From Chersky-840 sp963794615 (lineage in GTDB: Bacteria > Actinomycetota > Acidimicrobiia > Acidimicrobiales > UBA8190), in contig CAWCEP010000005.1 of assembly GCA_963794615.1 (NCBI GenBank), positions 806,001 through 870,000 of the forward strand: 64,000 bases of DNA. Direction: 5' to 3'. The notes under the pieces are model-generated. The model saw only the letters and a list, made by a program, of their open reading frames with translations, ran no database searches and was not told the DNA's origin. Both the position numbers and the translations under genes were made by a program. Shown here one piece after another: positions 11,893 to 22,498 of this stretch. Position 1 is the stretch's first letter. Each line of letters begins with the position of its first letter.

Positions 11893-13833
11893 CTACTTCA
11901 CGAAGTACCAGTTCTCCGGGGTGATCGTCGACAACGGGTTCTGCGGCACCACGCCGCGCAGGTTGTTCTGGGTCTCGGTCAAGGACTGCACCTGGTCAGG
12001 CAGATATATGACCGGCACGTCCTTCGCCATGAGGTTCTCGTAGTTGTCGAGGGACGCGTTGGTGAAGTCGGTCTGCTTGATGAAGTTGTCTGCCTGCGGG
12101 TTGCTGTAACTCCCGTAGTTGGCCACCGCCCCGGTGGCGAAGAGCTCCTCGCCGGTGGGGTAGATGTCGGGGGAGTAGACCCAGCTGCCGGCCCAGTCCT
12201 CGAACTCCCAGGTGCAACTGGGTCCGGGTGTGCACGCCGTGGCGTTCCCGATGACCGTGTCGAACGTCGACGTGGTCTCGTTGATGTGGATGCCGGCCGC
12301 CGCCCACGACGAGATCTCGTCATTGACCGCTTCGGTCTGGGTCGTGATCCCGGTGGCGAACTGCAGGTTGAACGTCAGCGGGGTGCCCTTCGGGATCCCC
12401 GCCCCACATTGGTTGGCTGCGGTACCGGGGTCCGTGCACGTGTCGGTGCCACCCGGGTTGATCTTCCAGCCGTGCGAGCTCAGCAGCTTCTCGGCATTGG
12501 ACAGGCTGTAGGGGTAGGGGTTGGTCTTCTCGCCCGAGGACAGGAAGTTGGTCACCGGCAGCACCGGCACCGGCCCGTACTCGGGGGCTCCGTACCCCTT
12601 GAACACCTTGGAGATGATGGCGGGCTGGTCGACCAGGGTCTGCATGGCCTGGCGGAAGTAGAGCTGGGAGATGATCTTGCCGGCCGCGCCGCCGTTACCC
12701 GAGGAGTTCAGGTTGACGGGGAAATAAGCGAACTCCCAGCCGTAGTACTCGTTCAGGTAGAAGCCCGACAGCCGTGGGTCCTGGGCCGCCACCACGTTCG
12801 GATTGGTGGTGGCCTTGGTCACGTTGGCCAAGGGCAGGTAGCCGACCTGGAGCTTGCCACCGAGAAGGGCGTTGTACTCGGTGGGCTCGTCGGTGAAGGG
12901 CGCCTCCACGAACTTGGTGAGCTTGGGCTTCACCGGACCGGAGTAGGTGGTGTTCGGTGCCATGGTGATGTTCCCGGTGGCGTCGAACGACGTCAGGTGC
13001 CACGGACCGTCGACCACCTGCCAGATGGGGTTGGTGGCATAGGTCGAGAACGAGTTGTTGGCCGCCTTGGGATTGGCGGGGTCGTAGCCGGCCGATGTGG
13101 CCAGGAAGTCGAAGACCTTGGTGCACGCCGCGTCGGTCCCGGCGGTGCCGTAGGCGCCGCTGAAGCAGCCTCCCGAACCGGCGGTGGCACCCTTGGCGGT
13201 GATGTCCCAGGCCTTCGGCATCGGAGTGACCTGCGACAGGTTGTTGTAGGTGTACCAGTTGGTGTTCACCGCCCCGCTCAGGGTGAAGGTCACCTCGGAG
13301 GGGGTGGTGGCCACCACATTGGTCACGTCGTCGGGGATGGCGTTGATCCCCGGGACGTAGGCGCCGTAAGTGTTCTTCTCGGCGTGCATCATGTTCATCC
13401 AGAACACGACGTCCTGGGCGCTGACCGTCTCACCGTTGGACCACACGTAATTGTTGAGGTCGATGGTGATCGTCTTCGAATCGCTGGAGTAGACGGGGTT
13501 CTTCCCGACCGACAGGGACAGGTTCAGATTCGGCGTGGTGCCTTGGCCGAACCAGTACAGCGGGCGGTACATGAGGTACTGGAACTGGGAGATGTTCGAC
13601 ACGCTGAACAGGCCCGCCGGGTCGAAGGGGAAGATGAAGTTGGGTGCGGTCCCGGGCAGCTCGGCCCACGTCGCGGTGCCCCCCGTCTGAGGGGTGCCCC
13701 CGGTCGGCACCGTCGTGCCCTTGGCACTCCCATTGGCGCTCGGGGTCGTGGGTGACGAGGAACAGGCCGCTAGGAGCAGCGCAGCGGATGTCATCACGGC
13801 GGCGACGGTGAGCATTGTCCTGGTGCGTCTCAT
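11893..13833 (-). CDS. ABC transporter substrate-binding lipoprotein, family 5, copy 2
   Basis: A 646-residue binding protein with a lipoprotein signal (lipobox LAAC, Cys24) and a Ser/Thr/Gly linker up to about residue 53. The binding fold starts with TATWAELPGTAPNFIFPF. Like copy 1 it contains QYLMYRPLYWFG, DVVFWMNMMHAEK and Cys pairs such as CTPGPSC and CTDPGTAANQC. ATG 13833 has a GGAGA ribosome site about 4 nt before it (GGAGATGCG-ATG). It heads the unit with dppB and dppC, so this copy is probably the main partner of the permease and copy 1 may widen substrate range (inference). Confidence 0.93.
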   Translation of the reverse strand: MRRTRTMLTVAAVMTSAALLLAACSSSPTTPSANGSAKGTTVPTGGTPQTGGTATWAELPGTAPNFIFPFDPAGLFSVSNISQFQYLMYRPLYWFGQGTTPNLNLSLSVGKNPVYSSDSKTITIDLNNYVWSNGETVSAQDVVFWMNMMHAEKNTYGAYVPGINAIPDDVTNVVATTPSEVTFTLSGAVNTNWYTYNNLSQVTPMPKAWDITAKGATAGSGGCFSGAYGTAGTDAACTKVFDFLATSAGYDPANPKAANNSFSTYATNPIWQVVDGPWHLTSFDATGNITMAPNTTYSGPVKPKLTKFVEAPFTDEPTEYNALLGGKLQVGYLPLANVTKATTNPNVVAAQDPRLSGFYLNEYYGWEFAYFPVNLNSSGNGGAAGKIISQLYFRQAMQTLVDQPAIISKVFKGYGAPEYGPVPVLPVTNFLSSGEKTNPYPYSLSNAEKLLSSHGWKINPGGTDTCTDPGTAANQCGAGIPKGTPLTFNLQFATGITTQTEAVNDEISSWAAAGIHINETTSTFDTVIGNATACTPGPSCTWEFEDWAGSWVYSPDIYPTGEELFATGAVANYGSYSNPQADNFIKQTDFTNASLDNYENLMAKDVPVIYLPDQVQSLTETQNNLRGVVPQNPLSTITPENWYFVK

Positions 13834-14012
13834 CGCATCTCCTCTTCCACCTACCGGCCCTTGCCGGCAGACATGACAGGAACGTTAACTTTCCGCGACG
13901 ATCTTCGCGCTGATAGCGAATTTTGCCCATCTTGTGGCGGACAACAGCCGGGTTGGGGGGTGCGGCTCCCAGGGCCCAACCGCTTCTGGAGAGGGTCCCC
14001 GACCGCTCTCGG

Positions 14013-14018
14013 TACACT
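14013..14018 (+). promoter_or_regulatory. -10 hexamer TACACT for the TPR-protein gene
   Basis: TACACT lies 6 nt before GTG 14025, which fits transcription starting on the start codon. No Shine-Dalgarno sequence is present. Confidence 0.6.
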
Positions 14019-14024
14019 CGCCTG

Positions 14025-15692
14025 GTGCCGAAGGACGCAGCGTCGGGGCGTCCTCGGAGACCTGACGGTCCCCGTACCGGGCGCCCTGCCACCGATCGAA
14101 GCAAAAGGGCCGCGCCTCCGAGCCGGGGAGCACCCGGCCGCGGCGCCCGGGGTGCCTCGGGCCGTCCCGATGGCCGTGGCGCCGGGGCCAGACCCCGTCC
14201 CCCCCGAGCATCGCGCGACGAACGCCCTGGTGGGGGTGCCGCTCGGGTCGCGGGTCGCCCCACACAGGGAAGCTCGGCCTGGAAACCCGACCGGGACCGG
14301 ACCGACACGCCCGCCCGGGGGCGGCCTGCACCCCGGGCACGGCACGTCGACGTCGACCCGCGCCGCACTCCGAGGCGGTCCACGCCGGGGCAGGCACGGA
14401 CCGGACCCCGATCCGAGCTGACGGGCGGGGCTCGAGCCGGCTCGGCGCGTCCACGCCGAGCCGATGGAGAGAGCAGAAGGCCTTCCGGCCCGCGGCGCGC
14501 CGACGGCGACACGACCCGGTCCACGAGACCGCGCCCGCCCGATCCGGACAGCCGTCCGCGTCGTCCCCGGCCTACCGATCGCAGGCCTACCGATCGTAGG
14601 CCGACCGACCGCAGGCCGACGACCGACCGCAGGCCGACGACCGACCGCAGGCCCACCACCGACCGCAGGCCGACCGACCGCAGATCGACGGAGGGCAAGC
14701 CACCGGACCGGAGACCGGCCGCGGCCCCGTTGCCCGGGGCCGGACGGGGATGGGGGAGCGTGGCCCGCAAGGGGGCCCGGGCGCTCAGCGGGGACGGTGC
14801 CCACGGGCCCGACGACGAGCGCGAAGCGGCGCGTGGAGCCCGAGGCCATCCGCGCCCCCAGTGGACCGAGGAGGTCTGGGTGTTCGACGGGTTGGCGAAC
14901 GACGCCCCCGAACGCGGCGCCCGTCCGGTCCGGGACGGCCCGGCGCGCCGTGCGGATCGTTCCGGCACCACCGACCGGCGTCGTTCTCCGACGCCACCCA
15001 GAGCCGACGACACCCTTCCCTCCGACATCGTCGACGAGATCACCGGCGCGGTGGGGCGGGCCCGCGCCGGCAAGGTGGCCGACCGTCTGGCCGCGGCGGC
15101 TCGCGCCTACGAGCGCGACCGCTATCCCGAAGCGCTACGGATCACGCGCGAGCTCGTCGAGCAGGTGCCGGAGTCCGCGGCGGCACGAGAGCTGCACGGC
15201 CTCGTCTGCTACCGGCTGAACCGGTGGCGCGAAGCGGTCAAGCATCTCGAAGCGGCGAGGAGGCTCTCGGGCGGCGACCCGAGCCAGATCCCGGTCATCA
15301 TGGACTGTCACCGCGCCCAGGGACACCACCGCCGGGTCGAGGTCCTGTGGGACGAGCTGCGCGCCGCGTCGCCGTCCGCCGACGTGCTCGTCGAGGGTCG
15401 TCTGGTGCTGGCCGAGGACTTGGCCGAGGCGGGGAAGCTCGACGAGGCCATCCTCGTGCTCGCCACTGCGGGCGCGGCCCGAAACCTCCGCAACCCCGGC
15501 GACCGCCATCTCCGGCAGTGGTACGTCCTGGCCGACCTCTACGAACGGGCCGGCAACGTCCCGTTGGCCCGGGAGCTGTTCGCCCGGGTGGCATCGGTGG
15601 ATCCCGAGCTCGCCGACGTCACCGAACGGCTCCTCGCCCTGGGGGCTCCCCGGCGCCGCCAACGACGGGGATCCGCAGGCGGCCGTCGGTAG
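14025..15692 (+). CDS. TPR-repeat protein with long Arg/Pro-rich disordered N-terminus
   Basis: About 555 residues. Roughly the first 330 are low-complexity, very rich in Arg, Pro, Asp, Gly and Thr, and include a tandem RPTDR/RPTTDR block. From about residue 340 the sequence becomes ordered: LPSDIVDEITGAVGRARAGKVADRLAAAARAYERDRYPEA begins a run of helix pairs with TPR character (AAAR-AYERDRYPEALRITRELVEQVPESAAARELHGLVCYRLNRWREAVKHLEAARRL, split here by a hyphen). Such repeats mediate protein contacts. No catalytic motif is visible. The start GTG fits the leaderless promoter at 14013. The stop codon forms part of the next gene's -10 box. The role is unknown. Confidence 0.8.
   Translation: MPKDAASGRPRRPDGPRTGRPATDRSKRAAPPSRGAPGRGARGASGRPDGRGAGARPRPPRASRDERPGGGAARVAGRPTQGSSAWKPDRDRTDTPARGRPAPRARHVDVDPRRTPRRSTPGQARTGPRSELTGGARAGSARPRRADGESRRPSGPRRADGDTTRSTRPRPPDPDSRPRRPRPTDRRPTDRRPTDRRPTTDRRPTTDRRPTTDRRPTDRRSTEGKPPDRRPAAAPLPGAGRGWGSVARKGARALSGDGAHGPDDEREAARGARGHPRPQWTEEVWVFDGLANDAPERGARPVRDGPARRADRSGTTDRRRSPTPPRADDTLPSDIVDEITGAVGRARAGKVADRLAAAARAYERDRYPEALRITRELVEQVPESAAARELHGLVCYRLNRWREAVKHLEAARRLSGGDPSQIPVIMDCHRAQGHHRRVEVLWDELRAASPSADVLVEGRLVLAEDLAEAGKLDEAILVLATAGAARNLRNPGDRHLRQWYVLADLYERAGNVPLARELFARVASVDPELADVTERLLALGAPRRRQRRGSAGGRR
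14569..14682 (+). repeat. In-frame tandem repeat, seven units of 15 or 18 bp
   Basis: Units run 15-15-15-18-18-18-15 bp, each close to GGCCGACCGACCGCA, with an inserted GAC or CAC triplet in the 18-bp units. They encode RPTDR and RPTTDR. Unit length stays a multiple of three, so copy-number change would keep the reading frame. Confidence 0.9.
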
Positions 15693-15695
15693 CAT
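15690..15695 (+). promoter_or_regulatory. -10 hexamer TAGCAT for ltaE
   Basis: TAGCAT ends 7 nt before ATG 15703. Its TAG is also the stop codon of the TPR gene. Confidence 0.6.
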
Positions 15696-15702
15696 CGACG
15701 GC

Positions 15703-16746
<1,044 letters not shown>

Positions 16747-16811
16747 CCCCTGGAAGGAGGAGCGGTAGGCTCAACCTGCACCCGCAGATTCTCCGACAGG
16801 AGGCGTCACCC

Positions 16812-17867
16812 GTGGCCACCAACATCGAGGCGCTGCTCGGCACCGAGGCCGAGAGCCTGCTCGCCCACACCTGCAAGGGGGTCAGGGCCGACGAGCTGAA
16901 CCTCCCCGGCCCGGACTACATCGACCGTGTCTTTCTTGGCACCGACCGGCCCATCCCCGTGGTCCGCAACCTCGCCTCGCTGTACCAGCACGGTCGGCTG
17001 GGCGGGACCGGCTACCTGTCGATCCTTCCCGTGGACCAGGGCATCGAGCACTCCGCCGCGGCGAGCTTCGCCAAGAACCCGGCCTACTTCGACCCCGCCA
17101 ACCTGGTGGAACTGGCTCTCGAGGCCGGGTCCTCGGGTATCGCCACGACACTGGGCGGCCTTGGGGCCATCGCCCGCCGCTACGCCCATCGGATCCCGTT
17201 CATCGTCAAGCTCAACCACAACGAGTTCCTCCACTATCCGAGCCAGTACGACCAGGTCATGTTCGGATCGGCGCGCCAGGCCGCCGATCTCGGGGCCGTC
17301 GGGGTGGGCGCGACGATCTACTTCGGCTCCGAACAGAGCGACCGCCAGATCCAGGAGGTCCGGACCGCCTTCGCCGAGGCCCACGAGCTCGGCATGTTCA
17401 CCGTGTTGTGGTGCTACCTGCGCAACCCCGCCTTCAAGACCAAAGAGGCCGACTACGACCTTGCCGCCGACCTCACCGGTCAGGCCAACCACATCGGCGT
17501 CACCATCGAAGCCGACCTCATCAAGCAGAAGCAGCCCGAGAACAACGGGGGCTACAACGCGCTCAAGTTCGGCAAGACCGACCCGCTCGTCTACGAGCAG
17601 CTCACCACGGACAACCCCATCGACCTCACCCGCTGGCAGGTCATCAACTGCTACGCGGGCCGCATCGGCCTCATCAACTCGGGGGGCGAGTCCAAGGGGG
17701 CCGACGACCTCGCCCAGGCCGTGCGCACCGCCGTCATCAACAAGCGGGCCGGCGGGACCGGGCTCATCGTGGGCCGCAAGGCCTTCCAGCGACCCATGAC
17801 GGCAGGCGTCGAGCTCCTCCACGCCGTCCAGGACGTCTTCCTCGACCCGTCGGTCACCATCGCCTAG
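16812..17867 (+). CDS. fbaB: Class I fructose-bisphosphate aldolase (FbaB/DhnA type)
   Basis: A 351-residue Schiff-base aldolase of glycolysis and gluconeogenesis. The motif GYLSILPVDQGIEHSAAASF (about residues 65-84), IPFIVKLNHNEFL (about 133) and the C-terminal GGTGLIVGRKAFQRP (phosphate-binding region) are those of the bacterial/archaeal DhnA-type family. The GTG start has an AGGAGG ribosome site at 16799-16804. No class II zinc motif is present. Confidence 0.93.
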   Translation: MATNIEALLGTEAESLLAHTCKGVRADELNLPGPDYIDRVFLGTDRPIPVVRNLASLYQHGRLGGTGYLSILPVDQGIEHSAAASFAKNPAYFDPANLVELALEAGSSGIATTLGGLGAIARRYAHRIPFIVKLNHNEFLHYPSQYDQVMFGSARQAADLGAVGVGATIYFGSEQSDRQIQEVRTAFAEAHELGMFTVLWCYLRNPAFKTKEADYDLAADLTGQANHIGVTIEADLIKQKQPENNGGYNALKFGKTDPLVYEQLTTDNPIDLTRWQVINCYAGRIGLINSGGESKGADDLAQAVRTAVINKRAGGTGLIVGRKAFQRPMTAGVELLHAVQDVFLDPSVTIA

Positions 17868-17880
17868 CGCGAATTCGTGA

Positions 17881-17900
17881 TCCCGGGAATTTTCCCGGGA
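17881..17900 (+). terminator. Perfect palindrome after fbaB
   Basis: TCCCGGGAAT followed by its inverted copy makes a 20-bp perfect palindrome 13 nt after the fbaB stop, flanked by two GAATTC-like blocks (17871, 17907). There is no clear T run, so it may be a weak terminator or a protein-binding site. Confidence 0.4.
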
Positions 17901-17971
17901 ATTCGGCGAATTCCCCGTCCGGCGGTGCCCACGGGGAGGGCACGGTTCCCGGAGCGCGTCGGTGACGGCGG

Positions 17972-17977
17972 TATGCT
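17972..17977 (+). promoter_or_regulatory. -10 hexamer TATGCT for the korAB operon
   Basis: TATGCT lies about 82 nt before the korA start, giving a leader of about 75 nt that ends with an AGGGGGC ribosome site at about 18046-18052. No good -35 box is seen. Confidence 0.45.
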
Positions 17978-18059
17978 CGGGTGAAGGGTCGGTGCTGGCG
18001 CGCCCCGCACCGGTGGAAGGTCGGGGGCGCCCTTCGATCTCGAGACAGGGGGCTTTACG

Positions 18060-19977
18060 GTGTCCACCGCGACACGTCACCAGACCACCGAGCTCGATCG
18101 GGTGGTGATCCGGTTCGCCGGCGACTCGGGCGACGGGATGCAGCTGACGGGCAGCCAGTTCACCTCGGTCAGCTCGATGTTCGGCAACGACACCGCCACC
18201 CTTCCCGACTTCCCGGCCGAGATCCGGGCCCCCGCCGGCACCCTGGCCGGCGTGTCCGCCTTCCAGGTCCACATCTCGGACCACGACATCCTCACCCCCG
18301 GGGACCAGCCCAGCGTGCTCGTGGCCATGAACCCCGCCGCCCTCAAGACGAACGTGGGGGCGGTCGCCCCGGGCGGCACCGTCATCGTGAACGTCGACGC
18401 CTTCGACGAGCGGGCCTTCGAAAAGGCGAACTACACCTCCAATCCCCTCACCGACGGCAGCCTGGTCGGCTACAAGGTGTACGAGGTCCCCATGACCTCG
18501 CTCACGCTGGAGGTCGCCAAGGCGGCCGGGGTGAAGCCCCGCGACGCCGAGCGGTCCAAGAACTTCTTCGCCCTCGGCCTCGTGAGCTGGCTCTACAGCC
18601 GGCCCATCGACGGCACGCTGGGATGGATCGAGAAGCGCTTCGCCGCCACCCCCATGGTGCTCGACGCCAACACCCGCGCCTTCAAGGCGGGGTACAACTT
18701 CGGCGAGACGGCCGAGCTCTTCGAGGTCAACTACCAGGTCCGACCGGCGAATCTCGAGCCCGGCGTCTACACCAACATCACCGGCAACACCGCCCTGGCG
18801 TGGGGGCTTATCGCCGCCGCCCACCAGGCCCACCTCCCGCTGTTCCTCGGTTCGTACCCCATCACCCCGGCCTCGGACATCCTCCACGAGCTGTCCAAGC
18901 ACAAGCACTTCGGCGTGCGCACGGTCCAGGCCGAGGACGAGATCGCCGGCGTCGGCGCCGCGATCGGGGCCGCCTTCGGGGGCTCGCTGGGCGTCACCAC
19001 CACGAGCGGGCCCGGGGCCGACCTGAAGTCGGAGTCCGTGGGCATGGCGGTGAGCCTCGAGCTCCCGCTCCTGGTCATCAACATCCAGCGGGGCGGCCCG
19101 TCCACGGGCCTGCCCACCAAGACCGAGCAGTCCGACCTCCTCCATGCCATGTACAGCCGGCACGGCGAGGCGCCCGTGCCCATCGTGGCCCCCATGACCC
19201 CCTCGCACTGCTTCGACGTCGCCATCGAGGCGGCCCGGATCGCCGTGAAGTACCGCACACCGGTGATCGTGCTGTCCGACGGCTACCTGGCCAACGGGGC
19301 CGAGCCGTGGCGGCTGCCCGACCCGGCCTCGCTGCCGGACCTCCACGTCGAGTTCGCCACGGAGACCAACCACACCGACGACGACGGCACCGCCGTCTTC
19401 TGGCCCTACCTGCGCGACGCAGCAGACCCTGGCCCGGCCCTGGGCCGTGCCCGGCACGCCCGGGCTCGAGCACCGCATCGGAGCACTGGAGAAGCAGGAC
19501 GGCTCGGGCAACGTCTCCTACGACCCGGTCAACCACGAGCGCATGGTGCACCTGCGCGCCGCCAAGGTGGCCGGCATCGCCGACGACATCCCCCTCCTCG
19601 AGGTCGACGACCCCGCCGGCGTCGGCGGCGCTCCCGTGCTCGTGCTGGGTTGGGGGTCCACCTTCGGGGCCATCGCGGCGGGGGTGCGCCGGGTGCGGGC
19701 CCGCGGCTTGTCGGTGGCCCACGCGCAGGTCGTCCACCTCAACCCCTTCCCGAGGAACCTGGGAGAGGTGCTCCACGCCTACGAGAAGGTCCTCGTGCCC
19801 GAGGCCAACCTGGGCCAGCTGGCCCGGCTCGTGCGCGCCGACTTCCTCGTCGACGCCCGGTCCCTGAGCAAGGTCCAGGGCGTCCCCTTCCGGGCGGCGG
19901 AGATCGAAGAGGTGGTGCTCGAGATGCTCGGCGCCTCGACCGCCACCACCATCGACGAAGAGGACGTGGCCAGCTGA
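18060..19977 (+). CDS. korA: 2-oxoacid:ferredoxin oxidoreductase subunit alpha (KorA), with a +1 frameshift near 19417-19423
   Basis: The N-terminal 200 residues form the gamma domain (IRFAGDSGDGMQLTGSQF), followed by the alpha domain with SYPITPASDILHELSK and TSGPGADLKSE. With KorB it would convert 2-oxoglutarate or a similar 2-oxoacid to acyl-CoA, passing electrons to ferredoxin. The frame from 18060 holds KorA sequence up to FWPYLRD at about 19418. The continuation QTLARPWAVPGTPGLEHRIG is in the next frame from 19423 and runs to TGA 19975-19977. One extra base explains this. The first frame happens to stay open into korB, giving a false 980-codon fusion. Sequence error is more likely than true loss because both parts are fully conserved. 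Confidence 0.88.
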
Positions 19978-21002
19978 TGACCGACACCCAGATCCCGGTC
20001 ACCACCCGCAAGGACTGGACCTCGGACCAGGAGGTCCGGTGGTGCCCGGGGTGCGGGGACTACTCGATCCTGGCCGCCCTGCAGATGCTCATGCCCGACC
20101 TCGGGGTGCGGCGCGAGAACACCGTGTTCGTGTCCGGCATCGGCTGCGCGGCGCGCCTGCCGTACTACATGAACACCTACGGCATGCACTCCATCCACGG
20201 CCGTGCCCCCGCCATCGCCACCGGACTGGCGGTGACGCGGCCCGATCTCGACGTGTGGGTGATCACCGGGGACGGCGACTCGTTGTCGATCGGCGGCAAC
20301 CACCTCATCCACGCCCTGCGCCGCAACGTCAAGATCACCATCCTGCTCTTCAACAACCAGATCTACGGTCTGACCAAGGGCCAGTACTCGCCCACCTCGG
20401 AACAGGGCAAGGTCACCAAGTCGACGCCCTTCGGGTCGCTCGACACGCCCTTCAACCCGGTCAGCCTGGCGCTGGGCGCCGAGGCCAGCTTCGTGGCGCG
20501 TACCCACGACATGGACCGCAAGCACATGCAGGAGATGTTCCGGCGGGCCCACGCCCACAACGGGGCCGCCTTCGTCGAGATCTACCAGAACTGCAACGTC
20601 TTCAACGACGGCGCCTTCGAGAAGATCACCGCCAAGGACGCCCGCGCCGACAACCTCATCCCGCTCGTCCACGGCGAGCCCATCCGCTTCGGGGCGGAGC
20701 TCGAGCACGGCGTCGTGATGGAGCCCGACGGCCGCCTCCGCATCGCCGAGGTCGCCGACGTCGGGGAGGACGCCCTGCTCGTCCACGACGAGCGGCGGGA
20801 CGAGCCGGGACTCGCCTTCCAGCTGAGCCGCCTGGCCCGGGGCCCCTACGAGCCGACGCCCATCGGCGTCTTTCGCGCCGTGGAGCGCCCCGAGTACGGG
20901 GCGGCCATGACCCAGCAGCTCCTCGATGCCAACGAGCGCCGGGGCCCGGGCGACCTCACCAGCCTGCTCGCCTCGGGCGGGACCTGGACCGTCGAGGGCT
21001 GA
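19977..21002 (+). CDS. korB: 2-oxoacid:ferredoxin oxidoreductase subunit beta (KorB)
   Basis: A 341-residue TPP- and iron-sulfur-binding subunit. CPGCGDYSI (about residues 23-31) and SGIGCAARLPYYMNTYG (about 57) carry the cluster Cys residues; GDGDSLSIGGNHLIHALRRN (about 99) is the TPP-binding motif. The ATG overlaps the korA stop (TGATG) so the two are translationally coupled. The usual 280-residue core is followed by an extra 50-residue C-terminal part (RLARGPYEPTPIGVFRAVERPEYG) seen in the longer KorB type. Confidence 0.94.
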   Translation: MTDTQIPVTTRKDWTSDQEVRWCPGCGDYSILAALQMLMPDLGVRRENTVFVSGIGCAARLPYYMNTYGMHSIHGRAPAIATGLAVTRPDLDVWVITGDGDSLSIGGNHLIHALRRNVKITILLFNNQIYGLTKGQYSPTSEQGKVTKSTPFGSLDTPFNPVSLALGAEASFVARTHDMDRKHMQEMFRRAHAHNGAAFVEIYQNCNVFNDGAFEKITAKDARADNLIPLVHGEPIRFGAELEHGVVMEPDGRLRIAEVADVGEDALLVHDERRDEPGLAFQLSRLARGPYEPTPIGVFRAVERPEYGAAMTQQLLDANERRGPGDLTSLLASGGTWTVEG

Positions 21003-21005
21003 GCG

Positions 21006-21029
21006 TCCCGGCCTCGGACCGGGCCGGGA
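21006..21029 (+). terminator. GC-rich hairpin after korB
   Basis: TCCCGGC (21006-21012) pairs with GCCGGGA (21023-21029), 4 nt after the korB stop. No T run follows, so termination is only possible, not shown. Confidence 0.35.
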
Positions 21030-21233
21030 ACAGGTCCGGGGTCCCATCCCCGTCGTCTCAACCGGGCCCGGCGTGGCGCCGATACCTCTCCGGGCCCTGC
21101 CGAGCCGTCCTGTGGCGGGACAGGCTCGCAGGCCCGCAAGGGGGTACCGGAACAGGGTGCCCGCGGTGCCGTTCGCAGCCGTCGCTGCGGCCAGGGGGCG
21201 CGCCGCGGCGCCCCTGTTCCTCCGGCGTGTTCG

Positions 21234-22433
21234 TCAGGCCGGTTCTTCGTCCACGGTCCGGTACACCATCCCGGTCCGGGGCTTCGGATAGAAGTAGGTG
21301 CTCTTCGGGGGCATGCGCTGGCGGGCGTGGGCCCAGTCCGAGATCTGGTCGACGGTGACGGGCCGCAGCAGCACGGCCGCGTCGGCCCGTCCCGCCGAGA
21401 CCTCCGAGACCGCGGCGCGCCAGTCGTGGACGTAGGCCACCGAGGCGTCGGCCATGGCGTCGGTGGCCAGGGCGACGAGGCTCGAGTCGAGGTCGGATCC
21501 GGCCTCGGCGTAGGTCTGCTCCCGGGGGGTCAGCAACCACACCCCGTGCCTCGTGACGAGGGCGAGGGCACCGGACTGCGCCACCGACTCGACGAGTTGT
21601 TGGTCGGCGGGGCCCGCCGTCACGGTGTCGAACCACCGGCCGAACCACTCCGCCACGTCGAGGTCGGGCGGGACCCCGGTGATGGTGCGATGGATGGGAC
21701 CCACCGTGAGCTGGCCCTCGGACAGCTCCACCACGAGCGCCATCACCAGGTCGTAGGGGCCGGGGGCCCCACCCCGCGCCGCGCGTCGCTCGGCTTGGTA
21801 GGTGAGCGCGGTCTCGTAGCGGTGATGACCGTCGGCGATCACGACAGGGGCGGCCTCGACGGCCCGCACGATCTCCTCGACGGCCCCGGGCGCGTCGAGC
21901 ACCCACAGCGCATGGTGCACGCCGTCGTCGTCGAGGGCCTCGGCCTGCGGCGGCCCCTCGGGCTCGTAGGCGGCGGCCAGCCCGCGCGACAGTGACAGAC
22001 CCCAGATGGGGGAGAGGTTGGCCCGACAGGCGCGTAGCAGGTCGAGGCGGTCGCTCTTGTCCTTGGGGATGGTCTGCTCGTGGGGGAGGATGTCACCGCC
22101 GACCGGCTCACACTCCAGAGCGCCGATGACCCCGGTGGTCGAGCCGCCCCCGGGGTCGGTCATCCGGTACGCGTAGAAGGCGGCCCGGCCCTCGGGCACG
22201 AGCACGCCGTCCTGGCGCCACGAGGCGAGGATCTGTGCCGCGGAGCGGTACTTGTCCAGCCCGGTGCGGGGGTCTTGGACGGGGAGCTCCACGTGGATGG
22301 CATTGGCGCGGTGGCGAGCCGCCAGCACGGCGCGCTCCTCGGGGCCCACCACGTCGTAGGGAGGGGCGATCACCTTGTCGAGGGGGAGGGACCGGTCGTA
22401 GCGAAGGCCTTCGAAAGGCCGGAAGTGCGGCAT
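21234..22433 (-). CDS. DUF1015 family protein
   Basis: A 399-residue protein whose opening MPHFRPFEGLRYD and the following KVIAPPYDVV are the hallmark of DUF1015, together with VIADGHHRYETAL at about residue 195 and MPPKSTYFYPKPRTG near the C-terminus. The function is not firmly known; the family is usually cytoplasmic with conserved His/Asp residues that suggest an enzyme. The ATG at 22433 fits the family start. It is convergent with korB and divergent from the phosphatidyltransferase gene. Confidence 0.9.
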   Translation of the reverse strand: MPHFRPFEGLRYDRSLPLDKVIAPPYDVVGPEERAVLAARHRANAIHVELPVQDPRTGLDKYRSAAQILASWRQDGVLVPEGRAAFYAYRMTDPGGGSTTGVIGALECEPVGGDILPHEQTIPKDKSDRLDLLRACRANLSPIWGLSLSRGLAAAYEPEGPPQAEALDDDGVHHALWVLDAPGAVEEIVRAVEAAPVVIADGHHRYETALTYQAERRAARGGAPGPYDLVMALVVELSEGQLTVGPIHRTITGVPPDLDVAEWFGRWFDTVTAGPADQQLVESVAQSGALALVTRHGVWLLTPREQTYAEAGSDLDSSLVALATDAMADASVAYVHDWRAAVSEVSAGRADAAVLLRPVTVDQISDWAHARQRMPPKSTYFYPKPRTGMVYRTVDEEPA

Positions 22434-22485
22434 CGGCCTTGCGTAGCACAACGGCGTGAGGCCGGGGGAGAAGCGGCGTGCCTCG

Positions 22486-22491
22486 TAGACT
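22486..22491 (+). promoter_or_regulatory. -10 hexamer TAGACT for the phosphatidyltransferase gene
   Basis: TAGACT ends 7 nt before GTG 22499, fitting a leaderless transcript. Confidence 0.6.
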
Positions 22492-22498
22492 GCTCGGC

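Noticed and set aside
18060..21002. A natural KorA-KorB fusion protein of 980 residues
   Set aside because: The middle part after about 19420 is out-of-frame translation (Arg/Ala/Pro-rich), while the proper KorA C-terminus is intact in the next frame and has its own stop overlapping the korB start.
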